A DNA stretch of 64,000 nucleotides from Prorocentrum cordatum (Eukaryota; Sar; Dinophyceae; Prorocentrales; Prorocentraceae): NCBI GenBank assembly GCA_963575745.1, contig CAUYUJ010013903.1, positions 249,230-313,229 on the forward strand, read 5' to 3'. Below the pieces are notes generated by a model. The model was not told the DNA's origin. It worked only from the letters and a program-made list of their open reading frames with translations, and ran no database searches. Below are positions 20,829 through 30,729 of this stretch, piece by piece; the stretch's first letter is position 1, and each line of letters opens with the position of its first letter. The position numbers were made by a program, and so were the translations under genes.

Positions 20829-20976
20829 CAGGCGGCCCAGATTAGTAGGTCGACCCTGCCAGATCAGGGGTAATTACCCTTGTGTCCTGTGTCTCGCGAC
20901 CTATGCTTCGTGCATTCCTGTGGCGATGTGGCCCCCGAAAGGGTCTTGTGCCCCCTCCGATCAAGACCGACTGTAC
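20829..20976. repeat. TIR element family L, copy 1
   Basis: Aligns with 50206-50362 and 50814-50972. Shared: GGTCGACCCTGCCA, TTGTGTCCTGTGTCTCG, TTCCTGTGGC and AAGACCGACTGTAC. The ends ACAGGCGGCCCAGAT and ATCAAGACCGACTGT are imperfect inverted repeats. Confidence 0.8.
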
Positions 20977-21540
20977 TTCTTCCGACCGATGGGTCTGGAT
21001 GTATTCGGGCCCCTGGCTGCTGGGATCGGGCAGATTCCTGCTCTCGGCGAACCTCGTCTAGGTGGGGGGGGGAGCGGAGGTCGGCGAGTGGGGCCAGTGT
21101 TACTCAGGAGGGGAAAAAACTCACAGACACAATGAATCGTCCATTCCCCAGAAAATGTGGGAAAATATGGGAAGTGGGGGGGAAGACAAAAACCCAGGAA
21201 ATGTGGGAAACTATAGGGACTCCTGTCACTTGTGTGTATTTGTTTGTGTGCCCCAGGGCCCCATAAATTACCCTGGCGAGGTTGCGCACGGGGGTGGTCC
21301 CAGTTGTCCAGGACGACGTTTTCGAAACAGTCTTGCGCGTCTGCTGAAGAGTCCTACCCTTTCCGAGTCCTCCTTGGTCGGCTACACGTACGAGCGACAT
21401 TTCGCCGGAGTGACCTTTGGTGCGGGGATGTTGGTCGACTACACGTAAGATTATGAGGAAAATCCTGGAGGCCTCGCGTGGCGCGTAATAGTAGTATGAT
21501 CTAGTCCACTTGTCAGTTCCGTAAGCTATGGGCCGACGCT
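20977..21540. other. No gene recognised
   Basis: Includes three spaced copies of AAATGTGGGAAA-like sequence (21152-21212). No recognised frame. Confidence 0.35.
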
Positions 21541-21542
21541 CG

Positions 21543-21640
21543 CGCGGGGATGCTCTGGAGTCGGTCCGACGTAAATCCGACGTAGTCCGACGTGAATCCG
21601 ACGGAAACCCGACGCAGATCCGACGTACATCGGGTCTCAA
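21543..21640. repeat. Short tandem repeat, unit ATCCGACGT (10-13 bp)
   Basis: GTCCGACGTAAATCCGACGT and variants repeat about eight times. Confidence 0.85.
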
Positions 21641-21729
21641 GTTGCCGCGCGAGGCCTCCAGGAGTTTCTTCATAAGTAAGAGTGGCCCTTCGGTGGAGTG
21701 ATTCTTTTTGGTGCGGACCCATTGGGCCC

Positions 21730-22050
21730 CTCCCGATCGCCGAGCGCGATGCGACAGCAGCGTCTTGCACGCTTGTGCCTGGTCCGCCCGCGGCCCCCCG
21801 AGAGCCGCGCGCCAGAGGTCGGTCTTCCCCAGAGGCCGCCCCTGCCTCCTCCTCCTCCTCCTCCTCCTCCTCCTCCTCCTCCTCCTCCCTCTCCTCCTCA
21901 ACCTCCACCCCCTCCACTGGGGGTTCGCCCGACTGCACCCGGGTGGCGGAGCGCGATGCGATATGGCAGCGGACGGCGCGCTGGGGCTGGGTCTCCCCGC
22001 GCCTCCCTGCAGGCCCCGCACCAGAGGTCGCGCCCGCCCGGGGTCACTCC
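21730..22050. repeat. Diverged duplication around a (CCT)n tract
   Basis: GAGCGCGATGCGA, later CGC(G/A)CCAGAGGTCG, occur at 21742-21820 and again at 21951-22032, with (CCT)n at 21840-21905 between. Confidence 0.6.
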
Positions 22051-22189
22051 TTGCGTGCAGCCGACTCGGGCGCGTTCCTGCTTTGGGTCAGGGGCAGGGA
22101 TAAGGGGGGGATAGAGCGGACATCCATGCCAGAAAGCACCCTGCTTGCCGCTAGGGTGCCCTGGGTGTCTTGGGCTTCGATGGTTTGGC

Positions 22190-22291
22190 TACGGTAAGCG
22201 TGACGTTCCCAAACCAACAATCAATGGTCGTCCTGGGGTCTCAGGGTTGGGGGTGTCTCGTGGAAGTTTGTTTGCGGTGGAGCTCCTGCTG
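22190..22291. repeat. Relative of family Y right half
   Basis: TCAGGGTTGGGGGTGTCTCG and GTTTGTTTGCGG...CTGTA parallel the right half of family Y. The same variant form occurs at 26440-26541 (GCGTTCCCACACC and CAATCGATGG-like flank). Confidence 0.5.
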
Positions 22292-22465
22292 TAGGCATCG
22301 GTGGCGGGGGCTGCACCCACCCCCAGTCGCCCAGAGATAGCCGATGGGGTTCTGACGGCCCCACCTCGCCCAGGAAGCGTGCGGCGGATTGGCGATCGGG
22401 GGCCCGTCGCTGATCAATCGGCGATGCAACCCCGATTGCAGGTCGATGTTTCCCCCCCTTACGGT
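22292..22465. repeat. TIR element family G, copy 1
   Basis: Shares GATCGGGGGCCCGTCGCTGA, ATCGGCGATG and CAGGTCGATGTTTCC with 37218-37416 and the other G copies. The outer ends are decayed. Confidence 0.65.
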
Positions 22466-22789
22466 AGGATCGTGTCGTGTCGACAGGCGGCGACCCCGCC
22501 ATCGGCGCTCAATTTTGAACGCCGCGGGCGACCCAGAATCTTTCGATGTGGAACGATCGGGACGTTTCGGAAACGGCCGATCGTTCAAGGTCGAACGATC
22601 ACCGCGGTGTCAGAAACGAACGCCGAAGTCGGCACGACACGAATCCGACGTATGCCAGTCCCCCCCCCAACAGCTGTCCCTCATTGGGAGCGCGAGCGTA
22701 GGGGTGCATAAAATCTGCGTGCGGCTCTGCCCTCTCTACCCGCCTGGGTCCGCCGCGGGGGCGCTGCGTCAATCGCCCCCTTCGCGCCT
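22466..22789. other. No gene recognised
   Basis: Unassigned. Several GATCG/CGATC-rich short palindromes around 22545-22610. Confidence 0.35.
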
Positions 22790-23790
22790 CGGAAGGAGGG
22801 GGAGGAGGAGGCGGAAGGGAGGAGGAGGAGGAGGAGGAGGGAGGAGGAGGAGGAGGAGGAGGAGGGAGGAGGGTAGGAGGAGGAGGAGGAGGGAGGAGGG
22901 AGGAGGGAGGAGGGAGGGAGGGGAGGAGGAGGAGGGAGGAAGGGAAGGAAGAGGGAGGAGGGAGGAGGGAGGCGGGAGGAGAGGAGGAGGAGGGAGGGGG
23001 AGGAGGGAGGAGGGAGGAGGGGAGGGGGGGAGGAGGGAGGAGGGAGGAGGGAGGAGGAGGAGGGAGGAGGGAGGGAGGGAGGAGGGAGGAGGGAGGGAGG
23101 AGGGAGGAGGGAGGAGGGGAGGGAGGAGGAGGAGGGGAGGATGGAGGAGGGAGGGAGGGAGGGGGAGGGAGGGAGGGAGGGAGGGAGGGAGGGAGGGGGG
23201 AGGAGGAGGAGGGTGGGAGGGGGAGGGAGGAGGGAGGAGGAGGGAGGGAGGAGGGAGGAGGAGGAGGGAGGAGGGGAGGAGGGAGGAGGAGGAGGGAGGA
23301 GGGAGAGGGAGGAGGAGGGAGGAGGGAGTGAGGGAAGGAGGGAGGAGGGAGGAGGGAGGAGGGAGGGAGGAGGAGGGAGGAGGGAGGAGGACGGGAGGAG
23401 GGAGGAGGAGGAGGAGAGAGGGAGGAGGGAGGAGGGAGAGGAGGAGGGGGAGGGAGGGAGGAGGGAGGAGGGAGGATGGAGGGGGAGGGAGGGGAGGAGG
23501 GAGGAGGGAGGAGGGAGGAGGAGGAGGAGGAGGAGGAGGAGGGAGGAGGAGGAGGAGGAGGAGGAGGGGGAGGAGGAGGAGGAGGAGGAGGAGGGGAGGA
23601 GGAGGAGGAGGAGGAGGAGGAGGAGGAGGAGGGAGGAGGGGGAGGGAGGAGGAGGAGGGAGGAGGGAGGAGGGAGGAGGAGGAGGGAGGAGGGAGGAGGG
23701 AGGAGGGAGGAGGGAAGGAGGGAGGAGGGAGGAGAGAAGGAGGAGGAGGAGGAAGAGGAGGAGGAGGAGGAGGAGGGGGAGGAGGAGGCC
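22790..23790. repeat. Purine tract (GGA/GGGA)n, about 1 kb
   Basis: Almost uninterrupted purine strand built of GGAGGAGGGA units with few pyrimidines. It is the longest simple tract in the window. Very long frames on both strands (Gly/Arg/Glu or Pro/Ser/Leu) are artefacts of it. Confidence 0.98.
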
Positions 23791-23921
23791 TTCGCCGGAG
23801 CACCTCGGGGCGCCCTGCTCCAGCGGGGGCGGCGCGAGGGCGCGAGAGCGCGAGCTGTGCGTCCGCGTTCCGCGGGGCGCGATCGGCAAGGACCCGTGAC
23901 CGAGGCGCTTCCCTCCGTCTT

Positions 23922-24046
23922 GGCATCGCTCGGACGTGCGCATGTTTTCTCGGCGAGAACCATCGAGGCCCATCCTGGACCATCGAGCAAAGAAAACACG
24001 CACGAGACCAGAGAATGCACGGGGAATGGACCATCCGAGCGATGGC
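23922..24046. repeat. TIR element family M, copy 1
   Basis: 125 bp. GGCATCGCTCGGACG at the left pairs with CCATCCGAGCGATGGC at the right. Inner arms GCATGTTTTCT and AGAAAACACGC are also inverted. Copies of the same length lie at 25108-25232 and 56640-56767. Confidence 0.85.
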
Positions 24047-24249
24047 AGGCTTCCGCTTCTCTTACGGAGGCAGCGGGGGCGTGACGCCACCATCACCAGC
24101 AGGGAGGTCACCTCCAGCGAAGGGGTCCCCAGGCTTCTGTTCGTGTCCCCCCGGGGCCCAGTATTTTGTTGTGCCCCCCTGGGCCCAACATTTGTTTGTA
24201 TCCCCAGCATTTGTTTGTCTCCCCCTCGGTCGTGGCCTCGCGGCCGCCG

Positions 24250-24316
24250 AGGCTCCAGGAGGACTACCCGGCCTGCAAGTGCGAGCACTGGGACGCGGAC
24301 ACCTACAGCGGTCAGT
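24250..24316 (+). CDS. Possible short exon with Cys motif
   Basis: Plus frame reads RLQEDYPACKCEHWDADTYS and ends at a GGTCAGT-like donor (AGCG-GTCAGT near 24310). The composition differs from the surrounding repeats. No start or stop belongs to it, and no family is recognised. It could be chance. Confidence 0.25.
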
Positions 24317-24389
24317 CGGAGCACGCTGGCAAGGCCGGCGCCCCGCCCCGCGCCGGCAGGGGCCGAGCGCGGCAGCGCCTTCGAGTCGC

Positions 24390-24507
24390 TGGCTCAAAGA
24401 TGGGGTCCTGAGGGATGGGGTCCTGAGGGCGAGGTGCCTCCGACAATGCAAATCCACCCTTCTTCCCAGGCTGAGAACCCCATTCCTGAGGACCCCACCT
24501 TTGAGTC
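24390..24507. repeat. TIR element R (single copy seen)
   Basis: 118 bp with inverted arms of about 38 bp: GGCTCAAAGATGGGGTCCTG at the left and GAGGACCCCACCTTTGAGTC at the right. The interior also repeats ATGGGGTCCTGAGGG. Confidence 0.85.
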
Positions 24508-24544
24508 ACCGATCGAAGGCAACTTTTGGGGGGGGGCGTGCTCT

Positions 24545-24835
24545 GGGGGGGACGCATCGGCCCCGAGTCGCCCCGTCGTCGCCGAGAGGGACCCGCGGCT
24601 TCGAGGGGCAGGGCCGTTTGTTCCGTTTCCGAAATGCCGTCGCGGGAATCCGAGATCGGTCAAAAGCGGCTCCAGGAAACGATGAGAACAAATCTGCGAT
24701 TCCAGGGCTCCCCCAGGCCCGAGGGGCCCGACAGCCCACGCCACCCAGGAGAGTGCGGCTTCACCGTCGGGGGCCCATCGCCGCCCTATCGGCGATGTGG
24801 CGCCGATTTTAGGCTCGATATTTTCCCTCTTTGGG
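24545..24835. repeat. TIR element family G, copy 2, with internal insertion
   Basis: The left GACGCATCGGCCCCGAGTCG and right part TCGGGGGCCCATCGCCGCCC, TATCGGCGATGTGGCGCCGA match family G. The centre is about 100 bp longer than in the other copies. Confidence 0.6.
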
Positions 24836-24895
24836 CCGGACCCCCCCCCCGCACGTTCCCCCTCAAGGGGTCGGGCGGGTGGCACTGGGGGAGGA

Positions 24896-25026
24896 CCCAA
24901 GTGGGGGGTGCAGAAAAGGGCCCCTTTGGGGCTCCTGCAGGGCCCCTGTTTGGGGGGCCAGCTGGTGCCCAGAAAGGGGCCCTAAGGCGCCCCTGTGGGG
25001 TCCCTTCCTTCACCCCCCAACTTGGG
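24896..25026. repeat. TIR element S (single copy seen)
   Basis: CCCAAGTGGGGGGTG at 24896 pairs with CACCCCCCAACTTGGG ending at 25026. The interior is rich in GGGCCCC palindromes. Confidence 0.8.
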
Positions 25027-25107
25027 CTTCCCCCCGCTGCCACCCGCCCGAGAGGAGTCGAGCACGACCGCGCCTGCCTCGCACAGCTCGGGGCCACGGA
25101 GCAGCCT

Positions 25108-25232
25108 GGCATCGCTCGGACGCGTGTATTTTTTCTCGGCGAGGACCCTTGAGGAACATCCTGGATCATCGAGCGATCAACAACGCGCATGAAACCGAAA
25201 AACGCACGAGAAATGGATGTCCGAGCGACGGC
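25108..25232. repeat. TIR element family M, copy 2
   Basis: Same length and ends as 23922-24046 (GGCATCGCTCGGACG and GTCCGAGCGACGGC), with the inner TTTTTCTCGGCGAG conserved. Confidence 0.85.
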
Positions 25233-25402
25233 AAGGCAGGCAGGCTGCTCGGCGTGCGGTCGGAGGGGGGGGGGGGCGGGGCGGCCAGGAGGGGGGCGGT
25301 GGCGGGCAGCGCCTGCTCCTCTGGAGCGGGGCGCGCCGTCGGTGTCCGAGTGTGGCAGCGGCCACGGCGTTGATTTGACCCAGAATTGACTGCGAAGGCC
25401 TT

Positions 25403-25611
25403 GCAGTGGGGGCGCGCATCAAGAAACCATGTGCTTTTCGTGAAGGTATCCTGGACTTCTTCGCTCCGCCCGCTGCGCGATGACTTCCCACAGCCGTTGA
25501 AGAAGCTGCTGCGTTCAGGGCGCTCCGGGATTCCCCTCAGGCGCACCTCGCGCGCGGGCTTTCAGGGTTGAGTTTCTTGCGAGGGTTTCTTGCGGCCGCG
25601 CCCTCACTGTA
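25403..25611. repeat. TIR element family Y, copy 2
   Basis: 209 bp, GCAGTGGGGGCGCGC to GCCCTCACTGTA. Very similar to 11635-11834 and 34499-34707. Confidence 0.85.
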
Positions 25612-25680
25612 CGGCTGGTGCCGCCGACCCCGAATGGCGACGACGACGACGACGACAAGCGCTCCGAGTATGGCATCGGC

Positions 25681-25945
25681 TACAGCATTGATTTGACTCA
25701 GAATTGATTTGTTCGGCGAGTCTGCCAATGCAGTCAACCCGCATAGCAAGGATGGGTGCCCTTGCATCCTTGCCTTCTCGGTCCATCCTGGTCCACTCGT
25801 TGGCCGCGCCCCGCTCGAAGAGCTTCGACATGGGCGTCCAAGGCTCTTGCATCCTTGTTGCGCATCTTTACGATACGGGTCGACTGTAGGGGATCGGCTG
25901 CAACATTGATTACCTCAGAATTGATTTGTTCGTCGAAGCGGCCAG
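25681..25945. repeat. ATTGATTTGACTCAGAATTG repeats around element I
   Basis: This motif, continuing ATTTGTTCGGCGA, occurs at about 25687 and 25907 on both sides of the family I element, and a third copy lies at 25369-25391. The two copies that bracket the element suggest an older tandem unit. Confidence 0.7.
25727..25888. repeat. TIR element family I, uninterrupted copy
   Basis: 162 bp. GCAGTCAACCCGCATAGCAAGG at the left (in part) pairs with GATACGGGTCGACTGTAG at the right. The interior has GGCCGCGCCCCGCTCGA and GGGCGTCCAAGGC, shared with 36475-36836 and 60179-60353. Confidence 0.85.
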
Positions 25946-26039
25946 ACACTACGTAGAACGTTCGTATATCTGTACCAATATCCAGCACACTTGTTGTAGG
26001 TTCGACGGGAAGCACAATTCTTGGGTAAATCGATGCGGT

Positions 26040-26190
26040 AGTCCATTCCCAATTCGAGGTGTCACCGCGGACCTTTTCCACTTGGGACCAACGCCGTCTG
26101 ACCAACAGCGGCAGCTGTCGGTTTCGGACACAATAGATGTCATCGGGCATCGCTCCCACTTTTTCCTTCCCCACTCCGGGCGTTGCCAAC
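26040..26190. repeat. TIR element family H, partial copy
   Basis: Matches the right part of 14942-15154: CCAACAGCGGCAGCTGTCGG, CATCGGGCATCGCTCCCA and CCCCACTCCGGGCGT. Confidence 0.65.
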
Positions 26191-26830
26191 ATCTGGGGGT
26201 TATGGAAGGGTTGTGACGGCAGTTTTTGCTTCGTTTCAGGCCGATCTCGTTCGGGACGGCAGGCAGTTTTGGCCCCACCGATCTCCGAAGGCCTTCAGAA
26301 GCTGCCAAAAAATAGGCCGTGTGCACTCGAGAGCTGGACCCCGTCTTTCGGGGGCGTCCAAGATGAGGGTGAAGACTAGGGGCGTGGATTCATATCATGG
26401 TCAGGTCCACGATGCCTCCCAAGATCTCGATGGGTGTTGCTGAAGAAAGCGTGGCGTTCCCACACCAAACATCGATGGACGTCGCGGGTCTCAGAGTTGG
26501 GTTTCTGGCGGAAGGTTTTTTGTGGTCGGACCCCTATTGTAACGCTCTAGACGAACCAGTCGCGACCGAAGGTCGGCCTGCAGTCGCGAGTTTCGGTAAA
26601 CGAGCGAGCCGTCGACGTCTTCGAACCCCTCGCTTTGGCCCTGGCGCGCCGTCTCTTCGCTCATTTCCGAGATTCGACCCCCCCTTCGGTCGCGGCTGAG
26701 ACTTGTCGCGACCGCAGTCCGTTGCCGAAAGTTCCCCGTCGCGGATGATCTGAGAGGGTCGTGTCGGACAGAAGGCCCCGGGGCTCGGCACCCGTCTCCC
26801 TCAGGACCCGAACGTTGCAGTGCCAACTTC
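26191..26830. other. No gene recognised; scattered repeat pieces
   Basis: 26440-26541 is a relative of 22190-22291. TCGCGACCGAAGG at 26565 faces CCTTCGGTCGCGG at 26682 (inverted, about 130 bp apart). Confidence 0.4.
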
Positions 26831-27206
26831 TGGGGGCGAGGAGGCCACGTGCGAACCCTGCCCCACCACCCCACGATCTCTGCGGGGTGCGGGGGGCTTC
26901 GCTCCGTTCTAACGGACCGGGCTCTATACACCGACGTTTTCTGCGGCCCCGCGCTGCAATTCGCACGAGAGAGCGGATCCTGGTGTATACGGGATCCTGG
27001 TGTATACTTGTTTCGTGGTTTCCACGGGAAAACGGGGAAAATAGTATACACCACACCACTCGAAAAGTTCTTGGATCGAAAAACAGCCCCCGCCACTGGT
27101 AATGTGTATATGTTCCAGCTTCCGACGTTCGGGACCCCTCGAGACCGACGCGAACCCCATCCCCCCTTCGAGCTCGTGGGGGGGGTATGGGGGGCAGAGG
27201 TAGGGG
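26831..27206. other. Unassigned; contains a diverged copy of the hairpin arm
   Basis: GGCCACGTGCGAACCCTGCC at 26843 resembles the arm of the palindrome at 27207. GGATCCTGGTGTATAC is repeated in tandem at 26986 and 27000. Confidence 0.4.
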
Positions 27207-27348
27207 GCCACGTGCGAACCCCACCCCTACCCCCCACGACTTCTGCGCGGGAGGGTGGGGTGCACTTCGCTCGGGAGCTCCCGCGCGAAGTGAACCCCGC
27301 CCTCCCCCCCAGAAGTCGTGGGGGGTAGGGGTGGGCTTCGCATGTGGC
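27207..27348. repeat. Large near-perfect palindrome, about 140 bp
   Basis: Centred on GGGAGCTCCC (27273-27282). The left arm GGCCACGTGCGAACCCCACC with CCCCCCACGACTTCTG pairs with CAGAAGTCGTGGGGGG and GGGCTTCGCATGTGGCCC. Each arm is about 68 bp with only a few mismatches. Confidence 0.9.
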
Positions 27349-27500
27349 CCTCTACAGAGGGCCCGCACGGGGCCTCCAGGCGGAGGGGGGGGGAACCGGG
27401 CGCGCCCGAGCAGCTTCGGCGTGGGGGGCGGCCGCGCGCGGCCGGCTGCGGCCCCCGCCACCGCGTGCCAGCCTCGACGCGTGGCCGCCCTTGGCTGAAG

Positions 27501-27545
27501 TCGGGCCTGTCCCCCTATAGGAGGAATATTCAAATTATCCTGGCG
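27501..27545. repeat. Introner-like family D, left end only
   Basis: GTCGGGCCTGTCCCCCTATA directly after GGCTGAA. The right end is missing; satellite sequence starts about 50 bp later. Confidence 0.6.
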
Positions 27546-27595
27546 ATGGACCCAACCATATGCAGTTACGAGTACCGCAAAGCAGGTTGAACGAA

Positions 27596-29696
27596 TGAGA
27601 GGGAACTCCCTAAGGGGCCACGAAACGTGTGAGAGGTGTGCCGAAATGGGTGCGGTACCGCCATGCGAACGCAGCCACTGGGGCCCTCGGTGGAGCTCCC
27701 TATGGGGCCACGAAACGTGTGAGGGGTGTGCCGAAATGGGCGCGGTGCCGCCATGCGAACGCAGCCACTGGGGCCCTCGGTGGAGCTCCCTATGGGGCCA
27801 CGAAACGTGTGAGGGGTGTGCCGAAATAGGTGCGGTGCCGCCATGCGAACGCAGCCACTGGGGCCTTCGGTGGAGCTCCCTATGGGGCCACGAAACGTGT
27901 GATGGGTGTGCCGAAATAGGTGCGGTGCCGCCATGCGAACGCAGCCACTGGGGCCCTCGGTGGGGCTCCCTATGGGGCCACGAAACGTGTGAGGGGTTGT
28001 GCCGAAATGGGCGGGGTGCCGCCATGCGAACGCAGCCACTGGAGCCCTCGGTGGAGCACCCTCAGGGGCCACGAAGCGTGTGAGAGGTGTGCCGAAATGG
28101 GCGCGGTGCCGCCATGCGAACGCAGCCACTGGGGCCCTCGGTGGAGCTCCCTATGAGGCCACGAAACGTGTGAGGGGTGTGCCGAAATAGGTGCGGTGCC
28201 GCCATGCGAACGCATCCACTGGGGCCTTCGGTAGAGCTTCCTATGGGGCCATGAAACGTGTGAGGGGTGTGCCGGTGCGGTGCCGCCATGCGAACGCAGC
28301 CATTGGGGCCCTCGGTGGAGCTCCATATGCGGCCACGAAATGTGTGAGGGGTGTGCCGAAATGGGCGCGGTGCCGCCATGCGAACGCAGCCACTGGAGCC
28401 CGCGGTGGAGCTCCCTATGGGGCCACGAAACGTGTGAGGGGTGTGCCGAAATGGGCGCGGTGCCGCCATGCGAACGCAGCCATTGGGGCCTTCGGTGGAG
28501 CTCCCTATGGGGCCACGAAGCGTGTGAGGGGTGTGCCGAAATGGGTGCGGTGCGCCATGCGAACGCAGCCACTGGGGCTCCCTATGGGGCCACGAAGCGT
28601 GTGAGGGGTGTGCCGAAATGAGCGCGGGCCGCCATGCGAACGCAGCCACTGGGGCCTTCGGTGGAGCTCCCTATGGGGCCACGAAAACGTGTGAGGGGTG
28701 TGCCGAAATGGGCGCGGTGCCGCCATGCGAACGCAGCCACTGGGGCCCTCGGTGGAGCTCCCTATGGGGCCACGAAACGTGTGAGGGGTGTGCCGAAGTG
28801 GGTGCGGTGCCGCCGTGCGAACGCAGCCACTGGAGCCCTCGGTGGGGCTCCCTCAGGGGCCACGAAGCGTGTGAGGGGTGTGCCGATGGGTGCGGTGCCG
28901 CCATGCGAACGCAGCCAATGGGGTCTGCGGTAGAGCTTCCTATGGGGCCACGAAACGTGTGACGGGTGTGCCGAAATGGGTGCGGTGCCGCCATGCGAAC
29001 GCAGCCACTGGGGCCCTCGGTGGAGCTCCCGATGGGGCCACGAAGCGTGTGAGGGGTGTGCCGAAATAGGTGCGGTGCCGCCATGCGAACGCAGCCACTG
29101 GGGCCCTCGGTGGAGCTCCTATGGAGCCATGAAACGTGTGATGGGTGTGCCGGTGCGGTGCCACCATGCGAACGCAGCCATTGGGGCCCTCGGTGGAGCT
29201 CTTTATGGGGCCACGAAGCGTGTGAGGGGTGTGCCGAAATGGGGCGGTGCCGCCATGCGAACGCAGCCATTGGGCCCTCGGTGGAGCTCCCTATGGGGCC
29301 ACGAAACGTGTGATGGGTGTGCCGAAATGAGTGCGGTGCCGCCATGCGAACGCAGCCATTGGGGCCTTCGGTGGAGCTCCCTATGGGGCCACGAAAACGT
29401 GTGAGGGGTGTGCCGAAATGGGTGCGGTGCCGCCATGCGAACGCAGCCATTGGGCCCTCGGTGGAGCTCCCTATGGGGCCACGAAGCGTGTGAGGGGTGT
29501 GCCGAAATGGGTGCGGTGCCGCCATGCGAACGCAGCCACTGGGGCCCTCGGTGGAGCTCCCTATGGGGCCACGAAGCGTGTGAGGGGTGTGCCGAAATGG
29601 GTGCGGTGCCGCCATGCGAACGCAGCCATTGGGGCCCTCGGTGGAGCTCTTTATGGGGCCACGAAGCGTGTGAGGGGTGTGCCGAAGTGGGTGTGG
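27596..29696. repeat. 90-bp satellite array, about 24 copies
   Basis: The anchor CACGAAACGTGTGAGGGGTG recurs every 90 bp (27621, 27711, 27801, 27891, 27981 and on to 29662), some copies having small deletions (80-86 bp). A unit runs through TGCCGAAATGGGTGCGGTGC, CGCCATGCGAACGCAGCCAC and GGGGCCCTCGGTGGAGCTCC. Because 90 is a multiple of three, 30-residue repeat frames appear in several frames and on both strands, but one- and two-base indels break all of them. That argues for a non-coding satellite. Single-base variants are shared between non-adjacent copies, which suggests homogenisation. Confidence 0.97.
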
Positions 29697-29739
29697 CTGA
29701 CGCGGAGCGGGAGGAGGGAGGAGGGGGAGGAGGAGTGAG

Positions 29740-29896
29740 TGAGGGACGCGGGGCGCTGTCTCTTCAAAACGAGGACCCAACACCACAGGATGGTTTGGAA
29801 AACTCGTCTGATCTGTTTTCCGATTGTTTTTTTTGTTTTGCTTTTACCATTTTCAGTAGTTCTTTTTTCCCCGTCGAAGATCCCCCTGCAGGGGGA
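29740..29896. repeat. Introner-like family D, right end of a decayed copy
   Basis: CCCCGTCGAAGATCCCCCTG through CAGGGGGACGGGCCC (29868-29901) is the family right end. The AT-rich stretch from 29790 resembles the interior. The left end is lost at the satellite border. Confidence 0.55.
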
Positions 29897-30041
29897 CGGG
29901 CCCGTCCCTCTACAGGAGGAAGATCCAAAAATAGTGAAAAATAGTCTGGGGCCTTTAAAATAATGTTTTGACCATTCTGGAATAGTTTTTGAGTATTACT
30001 TTTTTCTCGTCGAGGATCCCCCTGCAGGGGGACAGGCCCGA
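29897..30041. repeat. Introner-like family D, complete copy
   Basis: 145 bp, GGGCCCGTCCCTCTACAGGA to CAGGGGGACAGGCCCGA, interior AATAGTCTGGGGCC. It abuts the preceding copy so closely that the two share a terminal segment. Confidence 0.75.
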
Positions 30042-30169
30042 CTGAACCCTGGGCGCCGGGAGGCGCCGGGAAGCCGAGCACACGGTGCGTGGGCGGTGCT
30101 CGAGAGGCGGGGGCGAGGGAGGGGGGGTATTGCATTAGGGAAACAGGTCCCGAGCAGAGCAGCACGCCC

Positions 30170-30176
30170 CACGACC

Positions 30177-30219
<43 letters not shown>

Positions 30220-30225
30220 AGACGA
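30170..30225. repeat. (CGA)n microsatellite
   Basis: About 16 tandem ACG/CGA triplets. Confidence 0.95.
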
Positions 30226-30374
30226 GGCGCGTAGACGATCCGCACCGCGAAGCACGGACTCGGGAAAGGGCCCAGCTTGCAGGTTCGGTTAAGCAGCACA
30301 TCGGTGAGCGGTGCTGCAGCCTCCCCTGAGCACAGGTCCCCCCAGACCCTCAGCCAGACAAGTCGGGTCCAGCA

Positions 30375-30569
30375 AGGCATGAGGGGGGAAGCGAGGAGGA
30401 GGAGGCCTTCGCAGAGGGCGGCGGGACTTCTCAGAGGCCCTCGCGCCTTCTAAGAGGTGTTTCTGTGCCTTCGGGGAAGGCTGAGGGAGCTCCTCAGGAG
30501 GCCGGGTGCCTTCCGAACCTTCTGCTGAGAAGGCCTTCTCCTTTGCACTTCCCCCCCTCGCTTGCCGCC
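30375..30569. repeat. TIR element family E, copy with complete right end
   Basis: Right end CACTTCCCCCCCTCGCTTGC then CGCC. The left end GGCATGAGGGGGGAAGCGAGG (in part) is diverged. Inside, GGGACTTCTCAGAGGCCCTC and GCTGAGAAGGCCTTCTCC match 56199-56327. Confidence 0.75.
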
Positions 30570-30601
30570 GAAACTGGGCGTGATCGGTGCTCAAGCATCG
30601 G

Positions 30602-30729
30602 GGGTCAATGCAAACGGGGGTTAGACAGAGCGCCGAACCTTGCAGGATCCTGCAGAGCCAGGGGCGCATTGACCCAAGTTTGGGTGCAGGATCCTGCAAA
30701 GCCTGACTGACACGGGTTTGCATTGACCC
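30602..30729. repeat. TIR element U (single copy seen)
   Basis: 128 bp. GGGTCAATGCAAAC at the left and GTTTGCATTGACCC at the right are a perfect 14-bp inverted repeat. GCAGGATCCTGCA occurs twice inside. Confidence 0.9.

Noticed and set aside
22389-24812. Frame of about 800 codons across the purine tract, and 400-550 codon frames on the other strand
   Set aside because: They are open only because GGA/GGGA repeats contain no stop in several frames at once. The residue text is Gly/Arg/Glu or Pro/Ser/Leu low complexity.
27596-29696. CRISPR array
   Set aside because: 90-bp units are repeated throughout with no unique spacers, and the context is eukaryotic.
27594-29786. Cys-rich repeat protein (CERSHWGPRWSSLWGHETC)
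   Set aside because: Indels shift the frame in several copies, and all three frames on both strands are about equally open.
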